Notes: generated by a model not told the origin, from the letters alone. 10,536 nt of DNA from Lachnospiraceae bacterium UBA3845 (GCA_002392705.1 DGHP01000156.1:1-10536); one strand, 5' to 3'. Shown: positions 1 through 7,052, counted from the first letter of the stretch. Translations and numbers: made by a program.

Positions 1-1
1 G

Positions 2-2716
2 ATCATAGAACGGCGGATCATGGAGCGTTATAAAGTGGATGCCACGCTCCTGGCGCTGGCGCTTCGCGATGTCATAAAGGATGATGAGGCGGTTGCCATG
101 TATTCCAGCGGGGCTGTGATCAAAGTTGAGGACGACGCGATCACGGCGCCGGAGGAGATCGACTTAAAGCTTGGCCTGACTCCTGATCTGCTGAAAAGCA
201 AATACGGACTTTTTTCCTCCCCCGCAAATGAAAATACTCTTGTTGTTTACAGCAGGATCATTTCCAATTATTATTATGTGGAATGGCATGAGAATACCAG
301 CATCCGGCAGGAAGTGGAGGAGTCTCTCGATATTCCCGGGATCCTGCGGAAGGCAGAGGCGGCCTACGGCGTCTACGCGCTGTGCGCGGCGGACGCTTAC
401 GGCGGGGAAAACAGCGGGCGCATTCTGTACAGCAATCCTATTTTTGAAGATCTTGAGAACAATTTCACCGATACACAGATGCAGGACCTCTCTGTGGAAG
501 AGACGGAGGAGGATGTCTTAAGCGAATCAGGGACCCTGTCCCTGTCCGATGCCACCTTCCGCTATGTGAAAAGCCCTGTACCGGAGATCAGCGGGTATCT
601 GGTTCTTCTGTCGATCCAGCCGAACCTGTATGTGAAAGCCCTCAGCCAGGGGACCTACATGTTTACCGCCCTGATCCTTTTCCTTGCGGCCCTGCTCACC
701 TCAGGCTTTTCGCTTTATCATTTTGTCCGGAAAAACATACTCACGCCCGATCTGGAAAAGCGCTATCAGCCGTCTGCCGTAAAACGTTTTTCGATCCTCT
801 GCGGTGTGATCGGAGCCATCCTTATATTCCTGAGCGGCCTGCTGATCTATGCGCTGAATGAGCTGTATGACGACACGGCCAGGGGAAAGGAAAGACTCAG
901 GACGGTCGAAGAGAGCCTGGAGATGTATTCCGAGCGGGCGAAGCAGAATATGGAACGCTTTACAGATATTTATCTGGATTACGGCGCCCATATCGCGGAA
1001 CTGCTCGACCACTATCCCCAGCTTCGGGAAAAGCAGGTTCTGGAGACTCTGGCGGACAGTATCTCGGCTTCTTCCATCACCCTCTATGACGCGCACGGCC
1101 GTGAAAGCCTGAGCAGCGGGGATTATATCGGCCTTTCTCTCGGCACGGATCCGGAGTCGTCGACATATGATTTCCGCCGGATCCTGCGAGGCGTGCCCTT
1201 TATTGTTCACGGGGAAGAAAGGGATGAGATCACCGGGCGAAGCGAGATCAGAGTGGCCGTCCGGATCAGGGACGCGGAGAATCCGGAACAGTACGGCGTT
1301 ATGATCATCTCTCTGGATCCCGGGCTGTCGAACTATGATTTTCTGCAGATGGCGGATTCCGTTCTGAAAAACCTGTCCGGTGAGAACGTCATTCTGTGCA
1401 TCGCGGATCCGGAGAGCGGGGAGATTCTTTTTTCCGGCAGGGATGATCTGACACACAGGGATGTATCCGTTCTCGGATTAAGCAGCGGCCAGCTGCAGGC
1501 TTCCATGATTAAAAATGTGGAGACGGAAGACGGCTCCCTGTTTATCACCTCCCAGGCGCTTCACATCCCCGGGATAGAGGAGGGCATGCAGACTGCAAAG
1601 CAGCCGATCGCCTTTTACGCCGCGCCCGGGACTTCTGTATCCGCCGGAATGTTTTATTCCGCGCTGGCCGGATGCCTGATGTTCATCCTGATCTACGCGG
1701 TCCTTGCATGGCTCGTACTGGGCGGATATACCGATGAATTTTTTGAGGAGAATAAAAGACTGGGACGGCCTGTCCGAAGCAGCTGGAAGGGCTGGCAGGG
1801 CGTCCGGAATTATCTGAATTCGATCAGGCCGGAAAAGATCGGACTGATCACGATGGAACTGATTGTGGCTCTGTATCTGTCGCAGCAGATCCCCATCTCG
1901 AATTTTAATACGGAACTTGCCCGCAATTCCGTCTATTACTACCTTAATTCGGGAGAATGGGAGAGGGGACTGAATCTGTTCGCTCTTGCCGGGATACTCC
2001 TTCTTTTCGGACAGATCCTGCTCTGCGTGATCCTGATCCGGATTCTGCTGAGTATCTGTTCTTCTTTTGCGGGGCCGAAAGGGAAAACGATCTTCCGGCT
2101 GATCAGAAGCCTGGTCAGCTATCTGGCGCTGTTTGCCTTCCTGATCCTTTCCCTCACCTATATCGGCATCAGTATGGCTGCCATCCTGACTGCCATCGGG
2201 ACCCTGGGCATCGCGGTGTCCCTCGGCGCCCAGCACTTTGTTTCCGACATTATCGCGGGCCTGACCATGGTATTCGAGGGAACGGTCCATGCGGGCGATA
2301 TTGTGGATCTGGGGGTCGGCATGAAAGTCCATCATGGAGTGGTGCGGCAGATCGGCCTGCGCTTTATCAGCCTTCAGACCCGTGACGGCAATATCGTGAC
2401 CCTCAGCAACCGCGATGTCAGTATGACCACCAATATGACAAAGCTGAATTCCCGCTGCGCCTGTGAATTCACGATCTCCTCCGAATATCCCATTGAGGAG
2501 ATTGAACAGCTGCTGCAGAGGGAACTGCCGAAGATCGGGGAAAAGGACCGCAGAATTTTAAGCGGCCCGGTCTACGACGGTATCATTTCACTGACAGGCG
2601 GCAGCATGACGCTGCTCATCACTGCGGAGTGCAGGGAGGAGGATCTTACCGGCGTCCAGCTGGTCATCAACCGGTCGCTTCAGCAGATATTTACACAGAA
2701 CGGTTACAGGATCTGA
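2..2716 (+). CDS. MscS-family mechanosensitive channel with large extracytoplasmic domains (5' end cut by window)
   Basis: Probable small-conductance mechanosensitive-type ion channel of the cytoplasmic membrane. Numbering from the Met at base 20, the C-terminal third is classical MscS: a glycine/alanine-rich pore helix at about 719-752 (AILTAIGTLGIAVSLGAQHF) followed by the soluble beta/alpha-beta domain at 753-895. Other hydrophobic segments lie near 213-236, 257-279, 543-569, 652-682 and 693-718. Two long hydrophilic stretches, about 1-210 and 283-540, sit where extracytoplasmic loops are expected and recall Cache-like sensor domains, although no domain was proven. At about 900 residues it is far longer than E. 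coli MscS (286). The Met at base 20 has no visible ribosome binding site and the frame stays open to base 2, so a first membrane helix and the true start probably lie upstream of the window. Family call is firm; the stimulus is unknown. Confidence 0.88.
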   Translation: MIERRIMERYKVDATLLALALRDVIKDDEAVAMYSSGAVIKVEDDAITAPEEIDLKLGLTPDLLKSKYGLFSSPANENTLVVYSRIISNYYYVEWHENTSIRQEVEESLDIPGILRKAEAAYGVYALCAADAYGGENSGRILYSNPIFEDLENNFTDTQMQDLSVEETEEDVLSESGTLSLSDATFRYVKSPVPEISGYLVLLSIQPNLYVKALSQGTYMFTALILFLAALLTSGFSLYHFVRKNILTPDLEKRYQPSAVKRFSILCGVIGAILIFLSGLLIYALNELYDDTARGKERLRTVEESLEMYSERAKQNMERFTDIYLDYGAHIAELLDHYPQLREKQVLETLADSISASSITLYDAHGRESLSSGDYIGLSLGTDPESSTYDFRRILRGVPFIVHGEERDEITGRSEIRVAVRIRDAENPEQYGVMIISLDPGLSNYDFLQMADSVLKNLSGENVILCIADPESGEILFSGRDDLTHRDVSVLGLSSGQLQASMIKNVETEDGSLFITSQALHIPGIEEGMQTAKQPIAFYAAPGTSVSAGMFYSALAGCLMFILIYAVLAWLVLGGYTDEFFEENKRLGRPVRSSWKGWQGVRNYLNSIRPEKIGLITMELIVALYLSQQIPISNFNTELARNSVYYYLNSGEWERGLNLFALAGILLLFGQILLCVILIRILLSICSSFAGPKGKTIFRLIRSLVSYLALFAFLILSLTYIGISMAAILTAIGTLGIAVSLGAQHFVSDIIAGLTMVFEGTVHAGDIVDLGVGMKVHHGVVRQIGLRFISLQTRDGNIVTLSNRDVSMTTNMTKLNSRCACEFTISSEYPIEEIEQLLQRELPKIGEKDRRILSGPVYDGIISLTGGSMTLLITAECREEDLTGVQLVINRSLQQIFTQNGYRI

Positions 2717-2809
2717 TCACAGCGGAGCTTCTCCGGACCTGCTGCCGGGAGGCTGACTTCGTGAAGACTGAACGGGCACCGGGGAGGGAATCTGAACTGC
2801 TGATGGAGC

Positions 2810-2839
2810 AAAAAGGCATCCTTCCATGGGAAGATTGCC
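2810..2839 (-). terminator. Terminator-like hairpin oriented for the minus strand
   Basis: An imperfect stem (GGCATCCTTCC at 2815-2825 against GGAAGATTGCC at 2829-2839, with a two-base internal mismatch and a 3-base loop) is preceded on the + strand by A5 at 2810-2814. Read on the minus strand this is a hairpin followed by T5, the layout of an intrinsic terminator. No minus-strand gene was found near it, so it may be coincidental. A small separate stem, CGGAG-ctt-CTCCG, follows the channel gene at about 2725-2737. Confidence 0.3.
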
Positions 2840-2887
2840 GGAGAAATGACGGGAGTTACAGGTTTGCAGAAGAAAGGAGTACTTGTG

Positions 2888-4414
2888 ATGAAAAAACGTT
2901 TTGGCTTGCGGCTGGCCCTTGTTCTGGCCCTGGTGTCCGCGCCCGCGGCTATGGCGGAGAAGGCAACGGAGGAAGCAGAGATCGTCGCGGAGACGGAAGC
3001 GGAGTATACGGAGGAGGATGCTTTTGCCGACTGGAATCCGGGGGCTCCGGCTCTGGAAGCGCTGATCGACTATGTGGAGACTGTCACAGAAGAAGATTCG
3101 GAGGATTACATCCCGCCTGCGGACCGGATCGCTGTGTTCGATATGGACGGAACGGTCTACGGGGAACTCTTCCCCACTTATCTGGAGTATTATATGCTGG
3201 CATGGCGTATCCTGAAGGATCCCTCCATCCAGCCCGACGCGGAGATGCTTGCCGTCGGACGTACCCTCAGGGACTGCGCCCTTGACAATTCCTTCCCGTC
3301 CGACATGCCCATGCAGCATGCGGTCCAGGCCGCCCGCGCCTATGCAGGCCTCACCCTCAATGAGTTCGCGGATTTTGAGACGCAGATTCTCAACCGCGAG
3401 GTGGACGGGTTTGAAGGCATGACCTACGGAGAGGCTTTCTATGCGCCGATTATTGAAGTGGTGGACTACCTGCGCGAGAATGATTTCGAGGTTTACCTCG
3501 TCTCGGGAAGCGACCGCTTTATCTGCCGTACACTGATCGAGGGCGTCCTGGATATCCCGCCCGAGAACGTGATCGGTATGGACGTCTCCCTGGAAGCGAC
3601 CGGACAGAACGGAGCCGACGGCCTTGAGTATGTGTTCGCTGCCGGAGATGATATCGTCCGCACGGACAGGCTGCTGATCAAGAACCTGAAGATGAACAAG
3701 GTCCGTCAGATCGTCAGGGAGATCGGCCACCAGCCGGTTCTTTCCTTCGGCAACAGCAGCGGCGATGTGAGCATGCATATGTACACCATCAGCAACAACA
3801 AGTATAAGGCCGAAGCTTTCATGCTGATCGCCGACGATGACGAGCGCGATTACGGGATTCCGGAGAAGGCCCTGGCCCTCGGGGAAAAATGGGAAGAGAG
3901 CGGTTTCCATGTGATCTCCATGAAAAATGATTTCCGCACCATCTACGGAGACCAGGTGAAAAAGACCGGGAGCTTCCACTGGCTGGAGGAGCTGGCCGAC
4001 GACAGGGATGCCGGGGCGGAGCCGGAGCTGATCCCTTCGGAGTCGCCTGAGGTGGGTCCTGCCCCGGATGCGGCCGCAGAGCCGGAGACAGAGGACCAGG
4101 ACGTTCAGTATGTGCTTTACCTTGGCACGAACGCGCAGGGCACCGATAAGCCGGTCTATACCGAGGAGCAGTCGAAGGAAGTCCTGATCGACATCCTTCT
4201 CCGCCATTTCGGCGGATATACGATCCAGGAAGCCTATGGCGGCTGGACCGAGGAGAACGGGGATCCCTGCAGAGAGTACACTCTTGTGGTTTATCTGAGC
4301 GACACCACCCTTGAGGAGGTTCACGCTGCGGCGAATGAGATGCTTGAGACATTTGACCAGAGTTCGGTTCTGATCCAGACTAATCCGACGGTTACGGAGT
4401 TCTACGCCGGCTGA
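2888..4414 (+). CDS. Secreted HAD-superfamily phosphatase-like protein with C-terminal DUF3574-like domain
   Basis: Predicted 508-residue exported hydrolase. Residues 1-23 form a signal peptide (MKKRFG, hydrophobic core, then APAAMA before an acidic linker). HAD motif I is FDMDGT at 84-89 (Asp85 and Asp87, nucleophile and acid/base by family knowledge). Motif II is LVSGSD at 204-209, motif III is probably Lys268 or Lys271, and motif IV is GNSSGDVSM at 288-296 with Asp293. The cap region lies between motifs I and II. After an acidic Pro/Glu-rich linker (about 375-403), residues 405-508 form a second domain beginning QYVLYLGTNAQG that resembles DUF3574; that assignment is from memory of the family. 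The start is the ATG at 2888, which has a good AAAGGAG upstream; the in-frame ATG at 2846 would bury the signal peptide behind 14 residues. It is followed after 33 bases by the PH/zinc-ribbon gene, so the two are probably cotranscribed. The substrate is unknown. Confidence 0.85.
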   Translation: MKKRFGLRLALVLALVSAPAAMAEKATEEAEIVAETEAEYTEEDAFADWNPGAPALEALIDYVETVTEEDSEDYIPPADRIAVFDMDGTVYGELFPTYLEYYMLAWRILKDPSIQPDAEMLAVGRTLRDCALDNSFPSDMPMQHAVQAARAYAGLTLNEFADFETQILNREVDGFEGMTYGEAFYAPIIEVVDYLRENDFEVYLVSGSDRFICRTLIEGVLDIPPENVIGMDVSLEATGQNGADGLEYVFAAGDDIVRTDRLLIKNLKMNKVRQIVREIGHQPVLSFGNSSGDVSMHMYTISNNKYKAEAFMLIADDDERDYGIPEKALALGEKWEESGFHVISMKNDFRTIYGDQVKKTGSFHWLEELADDRDAGAEPELIPSESPEVGPAPDAAAEPETEDQDVQYVLYLGTNAQGTDKPVYTEEQSKEVLIDILLRHFGGYTIQEAYGGWTEENGDPCREYTLVVYLSDTTLEEVHAAANEMLETFDQSSVLIQTNPTVTEFYAG

Positions 4415-4447
4415 TCAGAATCAATCCTGCAGATTTCGGGGACAGCG

Positions 4448-5014
4448 ATGGATGATTTTACATTATTACCGGATGAAGTGGTAGTGACAAGAAACGACGA
4501 TGTGATTTACGGGAACAAAACCCTGTTCGGAAACGGCAGCAAGGGATCGCTGATCCTTACCAGCAAAAGGCTGGTTCTTCTGAAGAAGGGCATGCTCGGC
4601 AAGATAAAAGACGTCAGCTCTTTTGCCCTGAGCGATATCATCATATCGAACGGGCAGCCCCAGGTTCAGGCGCAGAAGAGACCTTTCAACCCGAGCATGG
4701 ATGTCTATTTCAGGAACGGGGAAGAGCATTTCCGCTTTACCTGGCCGGATGAAGCGGCCGAATTCGCTGCCGCCGTGATCACGACGATCACGGGGCAGGA
4801 AGTGAAAGTGGTCAGTTCGGACGAAAGATTTATGGAAGGCGCTGTCGCGGCGATGGAGAAGATCAATCACCTCGCGAACAGGATCAGAAGGACCTTCGGT
4901 CTTGAGTCGACGGAGACCATGTCCGCAACCTGCCCCGGCTGCGGCGCCTCGCTGACAGGAACTGACGGAGAAACCGTGAAGTGCCCTTACTGCGGCAGCT
5001 ACCATACCTTCTGA
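4448..5014 (+). CDS. PH/GRAM-like domain protein with C-terminal zinc ribbon
   Basis: A 188-residue predicted cytoplasmic protein. Residues about 5-117 read as a bacterial PH/GRAM-like beta domain: LLPDEVVV, then GSLILTSKRLVLLKKG at 33-48, a run of strands ending MDVYFRNGEEHFRFTW, and a closing helix DEAAEFAAAVITTI. Residues 120-155 are a linker with a predicted helix. The tail carries two CPxC-like pairs, Cys162/Cys165 and Cys179/Cys182, that would bind one Zn2+ (CPGC and CPYC knuckles). PH-like domains of this kind often bind membranes or partner proteins, and terminal zinc ribbons often mediate protein contacts; the role here is unknown. It lies 33 bases after the secreted HAD protein, with a GGGGA ribosome binding site before ATG 4448, and is the last gene of that unit. 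Confidence 0.8.
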   Translation: MDDFTLLPDEVVVTRNDDVIYGNKTLFGNGSKGSLILTSKRLVLLKKGMLGKIKDVSSFALSDIIISNGQPQVQAQKRPFNPSMDVYFRNGEEHFRFTWPDEAAEFAAAVITTITGQEVKVVSSDERFMEGAVAAMEKINHLANRIRRTFGLESTETMSATCPGCGASLTGTDGETVKCPYCGSYHTF

Positions 5015-5074
5015 CAGGCGGAGGCGGTTCAGGGGAAGACGGAGTTTTCTTCCCGTTCAGCTTTGCCTCTGTCA
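5012..5074 (+). other. Nested hairpin overlapping the stop codon of the PH/zinc-ribbon gene
   Basis: Three stems nest in order: TGACA (5012-5016, including the stop codon) with TGTCA (5070-5074), GAGGC (5021-5025) with GCCTC (5065-5069), and GGGAAG (5033-5038) with CTTCCC (5049-5054) around a 10-base loop. No T-run follows directly. It probably protects the 3' end of the mRNA or forms part of a compound terminator with the A7/T7 hairpin just downstream. Confidence 0.4.
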
Positions 5075-5091
5075 GGACAGGACGCGTCCCG

Positions 5092-5125
5092 GGGACATAA
5101 AAAAGAAGAGTTTTTTTAATGCCCT
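5092..5125 (+). terminator. Likely bidirectional intrinsic terminator ending the upstream unit
   Basis: A7 (5099-5105) pairs with T7 (5112-5118) across a 6-base loop. The stem extends outward with single-base bulges through CAT/ATG to GGG (5092-5094) with CCC (5123-5125). The A-run/T-run stem would act on either strand. It lies about 80 bases after the stop of the PH/zinc-ribbon gene, and the next promoter begins about 60 bases later. Confidence 0.55.
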
Positions 5126-5184
5126 TTTCGGGACAGCTGCGGAAACTGGTGTGTGTTTGCATAAAAGAGGTTAAATGATTTCTG

Positions 5185-5212
5185 TTGGGGAATAAGGTCC
5201 GTCTGCTACAAT
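5185..5212 (+). promoter_or_regulatory. Predicted sigma-70 promoter with extended -10
   Basis: The -10 is TACAAT (5207-5212), preceded by TGC to give the extended TGnTACAAT form. A weak -35, TTGGGG (5185-5190), lies 16 bases upstream. Transcription would start near 5219. The only element within the next 55 bases is a strong terminator, so the natural product would be a very short RNA unless readthrough occurs. Confidence 0.5.
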
Positions 5213-5218
5213 GATGCT

Positions 5219-5270
5219 GGCGGCAGTTACGGTGCGAAGAGAGGCTCCGGCGTTATGCCGGAGCCTTTTT
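5219..5270 (+). ncRNA. Possible ~52-nt small RNA or orphan attenuated leader
   Basis: Defined only by a predicted promoter start near 5219 and a terminator T-run ending at 5270. About 24 bases of single-stranded leader precede the hairpin. No known RNA family was recognised. It could equally be the remnant of an attenuated leader whose structural gene has been lost. Confidence 0.25.
5243..5270 (+). terminator. Strong intrinsic (Rho-independent) terminator
   Basis: A perfect 9-bp stem, GGCTCCGGC (5243-5251) with GCCGGAGCC (5257-5265), has the 5-base loop gttat and is followed at once by T5 (5266-5270). This is a textbook + strand terminator. It has no recognisable gene upstream after the previous terminator, only the promoter at 5185-5212. 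Confidence 0.85.
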
Positions 5271-5387
5271 GCGCGATACCCGTTTCGCGGCGGATGGCAG
5301 TTTCAGCCCGTCCATCCGATCGGGCGGCCCATATTTCTGCCCGCGGATGCAGGCGTCAGTGCAGCTGGCGCGGCTGAAGACATACTG

Positions 5388-5428
5388 GTTCAACTTAATA
5401 GCTGCAGAAGGCAGCTGTTTAGTTGAAC
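5388..5428. repeat. 41-bp interrupted inverted repeat, possible paired operator
   Basis: The outer arms GTTCAACT (5388-5395) and AGTTGAAC (5421-5428) are perfect complements. The inner arms AGCTGC (5400-5405) and GCAGCT (5411-5416) form a second stem around a 5-base loop. Each outer arm is itself nearly palindromic (AGTT-G-AACT type), similar in style to MarR-family operators, giving two half-sites about 33 bases apart, roughly three helical turns. It could instead form a cruciform or RNA hairpin. No MarR-type gene is nearby. Confidence 0.5.
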
Positions 5429-5451
5429 TGCATATACCGCGGCGAAAAAGT

Positions 5452-5467
5452 ATAGACGGCGGTCTAT
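5452..5467. promoter_or_regulatory. TetR-style palindromic operator candidate
   Basis: ATAGAC and GTCTAT are perfect 6-bp inverted arms around the 4-base spacer GGCG, the size and symmetry typical of TetR-family operators. It lies 24 bases after the larger inverted repeat and about 150 bases before the AraC-type fragment. No TetR gene is visible in the window, so the regulator is either elsewhere or lost. Confidence 0.45.
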
Positions 5468-5618
5468 TTTGTTCGCGAGTATAGTCATCCGGGGCATTTC
5501 AGTCAGAGTTCAAAACTTCGAGATGCTGGGCAATGTCGCCATGCTGGTGATCCGCGCTGCGGCTGCGAAAAAGCAGGCGTAAGATTCAGAAGACAGCAGA
5601 AGCCGCCGGAGGTGGGTG

Positions 5619-6014
5619 ATGTTCAGCGGAACGATGGAGCTTAAGATTTTTGATAAAGGCTTCCGGATTCCGGAGTCCTACAGGGAGGAGACCTTTTTTT
5701 CCGAGGCTTACCTGTCCCGCTTTATAAAACAGCGGTTCGGGAAGAATTTCGGAAAACTGCTCACGGATATCCGGCTGACCCATGCCCGGCAGCTTCTGGG
5801 CTTGCAGGATATAACGATTCTGCGCGCGGCCCTGGAGAGCGGCTTTTCGGATACGGCGGCCATGAACAAAGCCTTTCTCTCCGAAAACGGGATTACCCCG
5901 TCGGATGCCGTTTTAAAGAGGAAATTATCTGCTTGTCCGGAGAGGGGCTTCCTGTTTATACTGGATCCAGAAACAGAAAGTACAGATCGTTTTCCGCACA
6001 GGGAGGGGACATTT
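5619..6014 (+). pseudogene. AraC-family regulator reduced to its DNA-binding domain, running in frame into the aldolase
   Basis: Residues 20-101 match the double helix-turn-helix domain of AraC/XylS regulators: FFSEAYLSRFIKQRFGKNF (first HTH, about 26-44), then DIRLTHARQLL, then ITILRAALESGFSDTAAMNK (second HTH, 65-84) and the closing GITPSDAVLKRK. The usual 150-200 residue N-terminal sensor is absent; only about 19 unrelated-looking residues precede the domain. The start at ATG 5619 is supported by GGAGG at 5608-5612 (GTG 5616 is a weaker alternative). There is no stop codon before the aldolase ATG at 6015, so translation would yield a 351-residue HTH-linker-aldolase fusion with a 31-residue linker. 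Most likely this is a decayed local regulator that lost its sensor domain and its stop. A functional stand-alone HTH or a true fusion cannot be excluded. Confidence 0.65.
6002..6008 (+). promoter_or_regulatory. Ribosome binding site deciding the aldolase start
   Basis: GGAGGGG ends 6 bases before ATG 6015. This strong site, placed where homology to class II aldolases begins, argues that the aldolase is translated independently even though the AraC-type frame reads through into it. Confidence 0.7.
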
Positions 6015-6674
6015 ATGAAATACGAAGAGACCAGAAAGATTGTTCTGGAAGCGATCATGGAAGCAGTCGAGCAGAAGCTGATCAACGGCACATCCGGCAA
6101 TATCGCCATGCGTACTCCGGAGGATCCGAATGTGGTCTGCATCACCCCGAGCGGCATCCCCTATACGGGCATGAAGCCGGAGGATATCGCAGTTGTCGTC
6201 ATGAAAGAAGATGGAACGAATGAATGGATAGACGGGAAATATAAGCCGTCTTCAGAGGTTCCGATGCACTGCGCGGTCATGCGCGCCAGGAAGGACGTCA
6301 ACGCGACGGTTCATACCCACAGCATGTATGCCACGATCTGCGCGATGGGCGAAAACCCGCAGCTCATCCCGATCACCCCGCCCCAGTGCGAATTTACCCC
6401 GGTCGGAATCGTCAGCTTCACCATGCCCGGTTCCAACGACGTAGCAGACAAAGTAAGGGATGCCCTGGGTGAAAAAGGCCGTGTCTGCCTGATCAAGAAC
6501 CACGGGATGTTCTCCTGCGGAAAGAACATGACAGCTGCCATGCACGCTACGGTTTATACCGAAGAGATGGCGAAGACAACCGTGATCGCGAAGACCCTTG
6601 GAACCTACGAGCCCATGCCGGAAGAAGCCGTGAAGGCGATGCAGGCTCTGATCGCCGCGGACCAGGCAGTCTGA
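6015..6674 (+). CDS. Class II aldolase, L-fuculose-phosphate aldolase (AraD/FucA) type
   Basis: A 219-residue cytoplasmic zinc aldolase or epimerase of the FucA/AraD family, normal length for the family (about 215). It would cleave a keto-sugar 1-phosphate such as L-fuculose-1-phosphate to dihydroxyacetone phosphate and an aldehyde; the exact substrate cannot be read from sequence. Visible motifs: GTSGNIAMR at 25-33 (phosphate-binding loop), ITPSGIPY at 43-50, SSEVPMH at 79-85 with Glu81 as probable catalytic residue, VHTHSMYAT at 99-107 with zinc ligands His100 and His102, and KNHGMF at 161-166 with zinc ligand His163. All key residues are present. The start is ATG 6015. Upstream lies the AraC-type HTH remnant in the same frame; 52 bases downstream is the broken acyl carrier protein gene. 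Confidence 0.9.
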   Translation: MKYEETRKIVLEAIMEAVEQKLINGTSGNIAMRTPEDPNVVCITPSGIPYTGMKPEDIAVVVMKEDGTNEWIDGKYKPSSEVPMHCAVMRARKDVNATVHTHSMYATICAMGENPQLIPITPPQCEFTPVGIVSFTMPGSNDVADKVRDALGEKGRVCLIKNHGMFSCGKNMTAAMHATVYTEEMAKTTVIAKTLGTYEPMPEEAVKAMQALIAADQAV

Positions 6675-6726
6675 GAAAGCGGAGATAAGCAGCAGCAGAA
6701 TAAAAGAATCAGAGAGGAGAAGCATT

Positions 6727-6969
6727 ATGGAAGAGTGAAATGAAGTCCTGGCCAATATCATCAAATTTGCATCGATGGCCTATAAGAAGCCGGAAGAAGA
6801 GATCAACGAGAACACGAACGTATCGGAAGAGCTGGGCGTGCAGTCCATGCAGCGCGTCGCGCTGAGCGCCTCCATCGAGAATGAGTACGACGTCATGATC
6901 CCGGTTGCCAGAATCGGCAATTTCAAGACGATCGGCGATATCGTTGACTATGTCATGGATGAGATGTAA
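6727..6969 (+). pseudogene. Acyl carrier protein gene with an in-frame TGA at codon 4
   Basis: AGGAG (6715-6719) sits 7 bases before ATG 6727, which opens an 80-codon frame interrupted only by TGA at 6736-6738: M-E-E-stop-N-E-V-L-A-N-I-I. Beyond it the sequence is acyl-carrier-protein-like: a first helix, a Glu/Asn-rich loop, ELGVQSMQRVALSASIENEY with Ser40 of QSM at the phosphopantetheine site (normally DSL), then FKTIGDIVDYVMDEM as the last helix. The length matches ACP (about 77-80). If translation resumed at the in-frame ATG 6775, a 64-residue protein lacking helix I would result, and that ATG has no good ribosome binding site. TGA is the ordinary stop of several neighbouring genes, so reassignment to Trp is unlikely. 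Probable nonsense mutation or sequencing error (TGG or CGA would restore it). Confidence 0.75.
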
Positions 6970-6982
6970 GACAGCCCGGGGG

Positions 6983-7005
6983 TAAGCGCCGCCGCATCGC
7001 GCTTA
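6983..7005 (+). other. Small perfect hairpin between the ACP and thiolase remnants
   Basis: TAAGCGC (6983-6989) pairs perfectly with GCGCTTA (6999-7005) around a 9-base loop. It lies in the 83-base gap after the acyl carrier protein gene. There is no T-run, so it is not a terminator; it could stabilise or separate parts of a polycistronic mRNA. Confidence 0.3.
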
Positions 7006-7052
7006 AGAAGGAATGCACGGACGTTTCCGATCAATGTGAAAAGGAGAGAATC

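Larger units (their letters stand above)
5015..5618. other. Signal-dense intergenic region without a convincing gene
   Basis: About 600 bases separate the PH/zinc-ribbon gene from the AraC-type fragment. It holds, in order, a compound hairpin/terminator region, an extended -10 promoter, a strong intrinsic terminator, GC-rich sequence with small stems (for example GGATGG near 5291 with CCATCC near 5312), a 41-base interrupted inverted repeat and a TetR-style palindrome. The short open frames here lack good ribosome binding sites and family resemblance. A run of coding-like codons ending in TAA at 5583 could be the 3' scrap of a lost gene. Confidence 0.6.

Noticed and set aside
701..2335. Long minus-strand open frames opposite the MscS gene
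   Set aside because: They are the antisense shadow of a well supported membrane protein; their products are low-complexity, lack family resemblance and have no ribosome binding sites.
2717..4324. 535-codon minus-strand frame opposite the HAD gene
   Set aside because: The + strand has a signal peptide and all HAD motifs; the antisense frame is a by-product of GC-rich codon use.
5211..5484. Two overlapping 71-codon + strand frames
   Set aside because: They run through the terminator and palindromes, lack ribosome binding sites and have no recognisable domain.
6736..6738. TGA read as tryptophan or selenocysteine in the ACP gene
   Set aside because: TGA is the normal stop of several neighbouring genes, ACPs do not need Sec or Trp near the N-terminus, and no SECIS-like hairpin follows the codon convincingly.
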